Positions 1 through 3,914 of a DNA stretch of 5,754 bases are shown piece after piece. The notes beneath the pieces were generated by a model, which saw nothing but the letters and a program-made list of their open reading frames with translations, was not told where the DNA came from and did no database searches. The DNA lies in contig URYB01000182.1 in the NCBI GenBank assembly GCA_900552085.1, forward strand, positions 1 to 5,754, in the 5' to 3' direction. Source of the DNA: an uncultured Lachnobacterium sp. GTDB taxonomy: Bacteria > Bacillota > Clostridia > Lachnospirales > Lachnospiraceae. The translations under genes and the position numbers were made by a program. Position 1 is the stretch's first letter. Every line of letters begins with the position of its first letter.

Positions 1-134
1 TATACAAAGCCTGTGTTGCGATTGCAGTTAAGCTTGGTATGCCGTCTTCCGATTTGAAACTGATTACAGCAGTGCTTTTCCTTGTGATTTTAGTGCTTGG
101 CATGGATCGTAAAAAGAGAAAGAAGGTGGCTTAG
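1..134 (+). CDS. ABC transporter permease, C-terminal fragment (TrpY/COG4120-like)
   Basis: This is the last 43 codons of a membrane protein whose start lies left of the window; the reading frame begins at base 3 and ends with TAG at 132-134. The visible part has an amphipathic stretch containing VKLGMPSSDLKLI, then one hydrophobic segment (roughly TAVLFLVILVLG), then a short, very basic tail (MDRKKRKKVA) that should sit in the cytoplasm by the positive-inside rule. That ending is typical of permeases in the uncharacterised importer family COG4120 (TrpY-like). The next gene, starting at the very next base, encodes an ATPase of the partner family COG1101, which is the main reason for the assignment. 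By family custom a binding-protein gene (COG2984) would be expected further left. Function of the complex: import of an amino acid or similar small molecule; the substrate cannot be read from this fragment. The family call is an inference from the tail and the neighbour. Confidence 0.75.
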   Translation, partial: YKACVAIAVKLGMPSSDLKLITAVLFLVILVLGMDRKKRKKVA

Positions 135-908
135 ATGTTAGAGTTAAAGCATATTCATAAAATGTATAATCCGGGAACAATCAATGAAATCTGTCTGTTT
201 GATGATTTTAATTTAAATATTGAGGATGGACAGTTTGTTTCCGTTGTTGGAAGTAATGGTTCCGGTAAGACATCTATGCTCAACATTATCTGTGGTTCCA
301 TCCCGGTGGACGGTGGGAATATAGTTGTCAATGGTGTTGATATCACAAAACAGAAGGATTTTATTCGTCATCGTCGCATTGGACGTGTATTTCAGGACCC
401 GTCGAAAGGAACCTGTCCGTCCATGACGATCCTTGAGAACCTTGCGATCGCAGATAATAAGGGAAAAATGTATGGACTGGGCAGAGGCACCAACCATGCG
501 CGCGTGGAGGCGTACAAAGAACTGCTTGCCAGTGTGAATCTTGGACTCGAAGATAAGCTGCACACAAAGGTTGGAGCATTATCGGGTGGTCAGCGTCAGA
601 CACTGGCGCTTTTGATGGCAACCATGAATCCAATCGAATTTCTGATCCTTGACGAGCATACTGCAGCTTTGGACCCGAAGACAGCAGAGATCGTTATGGA
701 ACTGACCGGCAAGATTGTCGCAGAGAAAAAGGTTACCACGATCATGGTTACGCACAACCTGCGCTATGCGGTAGAATATGGTGATCGATTGCTGATGATG
801 CATCAGGGCCATGCGATTATTGACAAATCGGGTGCTGAGAAAAAGGCTATGCAGGTGGATGATATTCTCGGAACATTCAACGAAATCAGCATTGAATGTG
901 GAAATTAG
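135..908 (+). CDS. ABC transporter ATP-binding protein (TrpZ-like, COG1101 family)
   Basis: This 257-residue cytoplasmic ATPase should power import through the permease encoded just upstream. All nucleotide-binding motifs are present: Walker A GSNGSGKTS (39-47), Q-loop glutamine Q87 in RVFQDP, signature LSGGQ (149-153), Walker B FLILDE (169-174) with catalytic E174, D-loop ALD (178-180) and switch histidine H207. Walker B is followed by HTAALDP rather than the common PTSALDP, and there is a glycine-rich insert near residues 110-120 (GKMYGLGRG). Both are, to my knowledge, usual in COG1101 ATPases, the partners of TrpX/TrpY-like proteins. The length is normal for the family. The ATG directly abuts the upstream TAG, with an AAGGTGG ribosome site at 123-129, so the two genes are translationally coupled. 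It is the last gene of its operon, since a terminator follows at 934-982. The substrate is unknown; tryptophan/tyrosine-type substrates are reported for some relatives, but I cannot confirm that here. Confidence 0.9.
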   Translation: MLELKHIHKMYNPGTINEICLFDDFNLNIEDGQFVSVVGSNGSGKTSMLNIICGSIPVDGGNIVVNGVDITKQKDFIRHRRIGRVFQDPSKGTCPSMTILENLAIADNKGKMYGLGRGTNHARVEAYKELLASVNLGLEDKLHTKVGALSGGQRQTLALLMATMNPIEFLILDEHTAALDPKTAEIVMELTGKIVAEKKVTTIMVTHNLRYAVEYGDRLLMMHQGHAIIDKSGAEKKAMQVDDILGTFNEISIECGN

Positions 909-927
909 TGAAACAAATTAGTGAAAC
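902..927 (+). repeat. Exact 13-bp tandem duplication at the gene end
   Basis: AAATTAGTGAAAC occurs twice back to back (902-914 and 915-927). The first copy carries the TAG stop codon (906-908) of the ATPase gene; the second copy is untranslated. It looks like a replication-slippage duplication and does not change the protein. No function is apparent. Confidence 0.85.
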
Positions 928-933
928 AGCTAC

Positions 934-982
934 AAAAAGAAGGCGAAAGGCGTGAGAGCAACTCATGTTTATCGCCTTTTTT
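934..982 (+). terminator. Rho-independent terminator after the first ABC operon
   Basis: The outer stem pairs AAGGCGA (940-946) with TCGCCTT (972-978) and can be extended by A-T and one G-T pair, because the 5' arm is preceded by an A-run and the 3' arm runs into T(6) at 977-982. The inner stem pairs CGTGAG (951-956) with CTCATG (962-967), with one G-T wobble, around the loop AGCAA. A small internal loop separates the two stems. The position, 26 bases after the stop codon, separates the upstream operon from the promoter near 1200. Confidence 0.88.
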
Positions 983-1137
983 CAATGGATACAGGGCGTG
1001 AATACATTTACACGATTCTGCAGTTTAAAGTTCAAATCAGGTTATTTCATACTAAAAAAATGCAAATCATATTATATTCAAATTTGGAAAAAATCCCCTA
1101 TTTTCAAGGGAAAGATAAAAATAAAATTTCATATGAA
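983..1137. other. AT-rich intergenic stretch without a recognisable gene
   Basis: Between the terminator and the control region of the next operon there is AT-rich DNA with many A and T runs. Short open frames cross it, but their starts (GTG at 952, ATG at 965) lie inside the terminator hairpin, they have no ribosome site, and their translations look random (rich in K, R, F, Y and I). A weak imperfect dyad, TCCCCT/AAGGGA (about 1094-1111), is present. I see no tRNA, riboswitch or convincing promoter in it. Confidence 0.6.
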
Positions 1138-1147
1138 TCCTATAGGA
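1138..1147. promoter_or_regulatory. Perfect palindrome TCCTATAGGA, candidate operator
   Basis: TCCTATAGGA is a perfect 10-base palindrome about 50 bases upstream of the -35 box of the sulfatase operon. The core resembles the CC-TATAGG-A half-site style of some Rrf2-type (CymR-like) sulfur regulators, but I cannot match it to a full consensus. Its far-upstream position would suit an activator or a distal site better than a simple repressor. Ten-base palindromes also arise by chance in AT-rich DNA, so the functional reading is weak. Confidence 0.3.
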
Positions 1148-1172
1148 AAACAGAAAAAAGAAAGACGCAACT

Positions 1173-1186
1173 TGCAAACGTTTTCA
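1173..1186. promoter_or_regulatory. cre-like / LacI-family operator upstream of the -35 box
   Basis: TGCAAACGTTTTCA matches the Firmicute catabolite-responsive element consensus TGWAARCGYTWNCW at every position except the third (C for W). Its centre AAACGTTT is perfectly palindromic around CG, the hallmark of LacI/GalR-family sites including CcpA. The centre lies about 53 bases upstream of the predicted transcription start (near 1233), where CcpA more often activates than blocks. A local LacI-family regulator could use the same kind of site. Seen: the match and the position. Inferred: the binding protein and the direction of control. Confidence 0.5.
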
Positions 1187-1196
1187 CGCATTGCCT

Positions 1197-1226
1197 TTGT
1201 TTTTTCCGTTTCTGCATGGTTATAAT
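1197..1226 (+). promoter_or_regulatory. Sigma-A-type promoter of the transporter-sulfatase operon
   Basis: A perfect -10 box TATAAT (1221-1226) has TTGTTT (1197-1202) 18 bases upstream as the best -35 candidate. The -35 matches TTGACA only in its TTG, so the promoter may need an activator. A TG dinucleotide at 1217-1218 is one base off the extended -10 position. Transcription would start near 1233, leaving a short leader of about 35 bases before the GTG start at 1268. Confidence 0.75.
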
Positions 1227-1229
1227 GCA
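1213..1229. promoter_or_regulatory. Dyad TGCAT-N7-ATGCA overlapping the -10 box
   Basis: TGCATggttataATGCA has perfect 5-base arms (1213-1217 and 1225-1229) flanking and partly covering the TATAAT box. A protein bound here would exclude RNA polymerase, so this is a possible repressor operator. The arms are short and chance occurrence is plausible. Confidence 0.3.
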
Positions 1230-1233
1230 TACA

Positions 1234-1251
1234 TCGAACGGCAAAGTTCGA
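1234..1251. promoter_or_regulatory. Inverted repeat TCGAAC-N6-GTTCGA at the predicted transcript start
   Basis: TCGAACggcaaaGTTCGA has perfect 6-base arms (1234-1239 and 1246-1251). It starts almost exactly at the predicted +1. It can act either as a DNA operator just downstream of the promoter or, in RNA, as a stable 5'-terminal hairpin ending 3 bases before the ribosome binding site at 1255. The sequence alone does not decide between these. Confidence 0.5.
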
Positions 1252-1254
1252 GTG

Positions 1255-1262
1255 AGGAGGTG
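1255..1262 (+). promoter_or_regulatory. Ribosome binding site that fixes the GTG start at 1268
   Basis: AGGAGGTG is nearly ideal anti-16S pairing and lies 5 bases before GTG at 1268. An in-frame TGA at 1253-1255 excludes any upstream start, and the next ATG in frame (codon 25) would remove the first beta strand of the ATPase fold. GTG is therefore the start codon. Confidence 0.9.
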
Positions 1263-1267
1263 CGGTA

Positions 1268-2056
1268 GTGAACGCAGAAAGAGAAAACATTATTCAAGTA
1301 GAACACTTGAATAAAAAGTTTGTAGTAAACAAGCAGACGATGGAAGTATTACATGACATTAATCTTCAGGTTAAAAAAGGTGAATTCATTACGATTGTAG
1401 GACACAGTGGTTGTGGCAAGAGTACGCTTTTAAAAATCATCTGCGGATTAGTGGAATACGAGGATGGTGTGGTGGAACGAAACGGTCATCCGGTTACAGG
1501 ACCGGGACCAAAATGTGGCATGGTGTTTCAGGATCACAGATTACTTCCGTGGTTGAAAATAAAAGACAATGTGGGATTTGGACTGGGACACCTTACCAGA
1601 CAGGAGAGAGAAGAAAAAGTCCAAAAACATTTGGAGCTGGTTGGCCTGAAAGGATTTGAAAACAGTTATCCGAGCCAGTTGTCCGGTGGAATGTCACAGC
1701 GTGCGGCAATTGCCAGAGGACTGGCAAACAATCCGACAATCCTGCTTTTGGATGAACCGTTCGGAGCGTTGGATGCGCTGACAAGAATCCAGATGCAGAA
1801 AGAAATCCTACGGATTCAGGAAGAGGAAAAGACAACGATGGTGATGGTTACACATGATATTGATGAGGCAATTTATTTAGGTGACCGAATCGTGGTTATG
1901 TCCGCAAGGCCAGGGGAGATCAAAGACATCATAGAAGTTGACCGGGTAGCGGCGAGAAAGCGCAGCGGAGCAGAATTTGCTGCATATAAAAAGAAAATTT
2001 ATGATTATTTCTTTGAAGACAGTGATGAGAAATATGAAGTGGAGTATGTGATTTAG
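1268..2056 (+). CDS. Sulfonate/sulfate-ester-type ABC transporter ATPase (SsuB/TauB family)
   Basis: This 262-residue cytoplasmic ATPase belongs to the nitrate/sulfonate/taurine importer class (COG1116). Motifs in order: Walker A GHSGCGKST (45-53), Q-loop Q88 in MVFQDHRLLPW, the VFQ-(D/E)-x-x-LLPW form characteristic of this class, then signature LSGGM followed by SQR (138-145), Walker B ILLLDE (158-163) with catalytic E163, D-loop GALD (166-169) and switch H196. The segment DEPFGALDALTR is also typical of SsuB/TauB. The length is normal. Translation begins at GTG. The gene is first in a four-gene operon; its stop codon overlaps the ribosome site (AGGAGGTG, 2055-2062) of the permease gene 13 bases downstream. 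The class transports sulfonates, taurine, nitrate, thiamine precursors or sulfate esters. The sulfatase in the same operon points to a sulfate ester, which is inference. I give no gene symbol because the substrate is not established. Confidence 0.93.
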   Translation: MNAERENIIQVEHLNKKFVVNKQTMEVLHDINLQVKKGEFITIVGHSGCGKSTLLKIICGLVEYEDGVVERNGHPVTGPGPKCGMVFQDHRLLPWLKIKDNVGFGLGHLTRQEREEKVQKHLELVGLKGFENSYPSQLSGGMSQRAAIARGLANNPTILLLDEPFGALDALTRIQMQKEILRIQEEEKTTMVMVTHDIDEAIYLGDRIVVMSARPGEIKDIIEVDRVAARKRSGAEFAAYKKKIYDYFFEDSDEKYEVEYVI

Positions 2057-2069
2057 GAGGTGAGAAAAA

Positions 2070-2840
2070 ATGCAAAAAACGAAACGTATTTTATTGGGGC
2101 TGGCAGTTCCAGCGGCGATACTTGTATTCTGGTATATCGCAACAACATTTACAGGTGTCCCAAATACGATTTTACCGAAAATTTCTTCGGTGGTTTTGAC
2201 GGGAGGCGATATGATACATACTGGACAGCTTCCAACAGATTTAGGAATTAGTATAGGAAGGGTAGTCAAAGGATTTCTGGCATCAGCCGTAATCGGAATT
2301 ATTCTTGGATCGGCAATGGGAATGTCACAAACTGTAAATGCGTTGTTACATCCGTTTATTACCACAATACGGCAAATTCCGATGATTGCATGGATTCCAC
2401 TAATTATATTATGGGCAGGAATTGGGGAAGCATCAAAAGTTATTATTATAGTTATTGCAGCAGTGTTTCCCATTCTTGTAAACACAATGAGCGGAATTAC
2501 CGGAACTCCACAGGGATTTGTAGAAGTTGCAAAACTTTATAAGCTGGGAAAATGGCAGACATTTACCAAGGTATTTTTGCCACATGCCCTGCCACAGATG
2601 TTGGTAGGATTAAAACTGGGACTTGGGGTTTCCTGGATGGCAGTAGTGGCATCGGAGTTGATTGCAGCAGCATCTGGTATTGGATATCGAATGAATGAGG
2701 CAAGAAGCCTGATGCGATCTGATAAAGTAATCGTTTGCATGATTGTAATCGGAATTGTTGGTATTGTGATGGATAAGATTATCAGTGTTATTTTTGAAAG
2801 AATGACACCCTGGATACAGATAAATGCAAAAAGAGAGTAG
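2070..2840 (+). CDS. ABC transporter permease (SsuC/TauC family)
   Basis: This 256-residue integral membrane protein has about six hydrophobic segments, near residues 7-25, 64-84, 97-117, 122-142, 180-203 and 219-241. The cytoplasmic coupling (EAA) loop that docks onto the ATPase is at about 152-172: VEVAKLYKLG followed by FTKVFLPHALP, matching the EAA-x3-G-x9-I-x-LP pattern with E152, G160 and LP at 170-171. The segment RQIPMIAWIPLIILWAGIGE is typical of BPD_transp_1 permeases of the SsuC/TauC/NrtB group (COG0600). The length is normal. The ATG has AGGAGGTG 7 bases upstream, partly inside the previous gene's stop. With the flanking ATPase and binding-protein genes it completes an importer, probably working as a homodimer because only one permease gene is present. 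The membrane pore itself gives no substrate information. Confidence 0.93.
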   Translation: MQKTKRILLGLAVPAAILVFWYIATTFTGVPNTILPKISSVVLTGGDMIHTGQLPTDLGISIGRVVKGFLASAVIGIILGSAMGMSQTVNALLHPFITTIRQIPMIAWIPLIILWAGIGEASKVIIIVIAAVFPILVNTMSGITGTPQGFVEVAKLYKLGKWQTFTKVFLPHALPQMLVGLKLGLGVSWMAVVASELIAAASGIGYRMNEARSLMRSDKVIVCMIVIGIVGIVMDKIISVIFERMTPWIQINAKRE

Positions 2841-2852
2841 GAGGAAATTATT

Positions 2853-3899
2853 ATGAAAAAGAAAAATTGGATACCTGGAATTATACTTGCGGCGGTACTT
2901 GCACTGACCGGTTGCGGAGGTGCCGCACAGGCAAATAATGCGGATACGGGAAGCAGCAGTGACACACAGAAAAGTGAAGAAAAAATAATTAAAATTGGTT
3001 CGCCAACGACAGATGGAACGCAGCTTGTAGAAAATGCAGGGCTGGCGTATAAATTAGGTTATTTGGATGAGGAATTGGAAAAAGCAGGGTATAAGGCGCA
3101 GTATGTTGGATTTGCACAGGGCGGAACCGCAATTAATGAAGCATTTGCATCGGGTCAATTGGATGTTGCATTTGTAGGAGATGTGCCGGAGATAATTGCA
3201 AAAAGTAATGACTTAGAGGTAGAGTTATTTGCAAATTTGAATTCTGAGGCAGAAATGGGAATTGTAGTAGGAAAAAATTCCGGAATTAAAAAACCGGCGG
3301 ATCTGAAAGGAAAGAAAGTAGTAGCTGCTTATGGAACCGTCACACATGTATATCTGAATAACCTTTTGCAGGCAAACGGTTTATCGCTGGATGATGTAGA
3401 AGTGATCAATGACATTGCAAATGGGGGAACACTGGTTGCATCTGGAAATGCAGATGCAGTTGTTTCTACAGGTACAGGTGTATGGCAGATGAGTAATTCT
3501 GGCGTGGGAGATATATTGACAACATCACAGGGAGATGCAGATTTGTCCTCACAGTTTTTTGCAATCGGGAGAACAAATTATTTAAAAGAAAATAAGGCTG
3601 CAGCAGAAGCAATTATTAAAGCATTACAGAGGGCAAAAGAATATATTACACAAGATCCGGAAAAAGCATACGAAGCACTTGCGACATCGGATAATCCAAA
3701 AGAGTTGTATGAAAATATATATCCAAAGGAATCTGGCTTTGACAATTTTGATCCTCAAATTAAGGAGGAACAGGTAGATCGTCTGAATTCGCTTGCAAAA
3801 TTTTTACTGGAAAATGGGACCATTTCAAAGGATGTTGATGCAAAAAGTGCAATAAATAATGATTATTATGAAGAAGCAAGTAAAACGTTTACAAAATAA
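2853..3899 (+). CDS. Lipoprotein solute-binding protein (SsuA/TauA/NMT1-like)
   Basis: This 348-residue extracytoplasmic receptor delivers substrate to the importer encoded just upstream. It has a lipoprotein signal: basic MKKK, a hydrophobic core, and lipobox LTGC with C21 as the lipidated residue. A low-complexity linker rich in A, N, S, D and T follows (about 22-43). The binding-protein fold starts at IIKIGS (45-50). Family-like segments are the ASGQLDVAFVGDVPEI stretch (99-114), KKPADLKGKKVVAAYGTVTH (146-165, the NMT1/SsuA 'DLKGKKV...G(T/S)' element that usually lines the anion site), and VASGNADAVVS (196-206). The C-terminal helices are charged. Length fits COG0715. The ATG follows AGGAGG (2839-2844) with an 8-base spacer. 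The mature protein contains only the lipobox cysteine and two methionines (M135, M213). Family substrates are sulfonates, sulfate esters, taurine, nitrate and pyrimidine precursors; a sulfate ester is inferred here from the adjacent sulfatase. Confidence 0.9.
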   Translation: MKKKNWIPGIILAAVLALTGCGGAAQANNADTGSSSDTQKSEEKIIKIGSPTTDGTQLVENAGLAYKLGYLDEELEKAGYKAQYVGFAQGGTAINEAFASGQLDVAFVGDVPEIIAKSNDLEVELFANLNSEAEMGIVVGKNSGIKKPADLKGKKVVAAYGTVTHVYLNNLLQANGLSLDDVEVINDIANGGTLVASGNADAVVSTGTGVWQMSNSGVGDILTTSQGDADLSSQFFAIGRTNYLKENKAAAEAIIKALQRAKEYITQDPEKAYEALATSDNPKELYENIYPKESGFDNFDPQIKEEQVDRLNSLAKFLLENGTISKDVDAKSAINNDYYEEASKTFTK

Positions 3900-3914
3900 C
3901 AGGAGGGAATATAA

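Noticed and set aside
1084..1119. Possible second promoter TTGGAA ... GATAAA upstream of the main one
   Set aside because: The spacing between the boxes is 24 bases, far outside the usual 16-19, and neither box is a good match.
1234..1251. Riboswitch or T-box leader before the sulfatase operon
   Set aside because: With a start near 1233 the leader is only about 35 bases long, too short for a known riboswitch; only one small hairpin is present.
952..1314. Open reading frame of 120 codons across the intergenic region (and a shorter one at 965-1225 in another frame)
   Set aside because: Both starts lie inside the terminator hairpin without a ribosome site, the frames cross the promoter and operators, the longer one runs into the ATPase gene, and the translations have no recognisable domain or normal composition.
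135..2056. The two ATPase genes as a duplication or one transporter with two ATPases
   Set aside because: They belong to different families (COG1101-like versus SsuB-like, with different Q-loop and D-loop contexts) and are separated by a terminator and a new promoter, so they serve different transporters.
1877..2485. 202-codon open frame on the minus strand opposite the ATPase/permease genes
   Set aside because: It is antisense to two clearly functional genes, has an isoleucine-, threonine- and proline-rich composition that mirrors hydrophobic codons of the permease, and matches no family I know.
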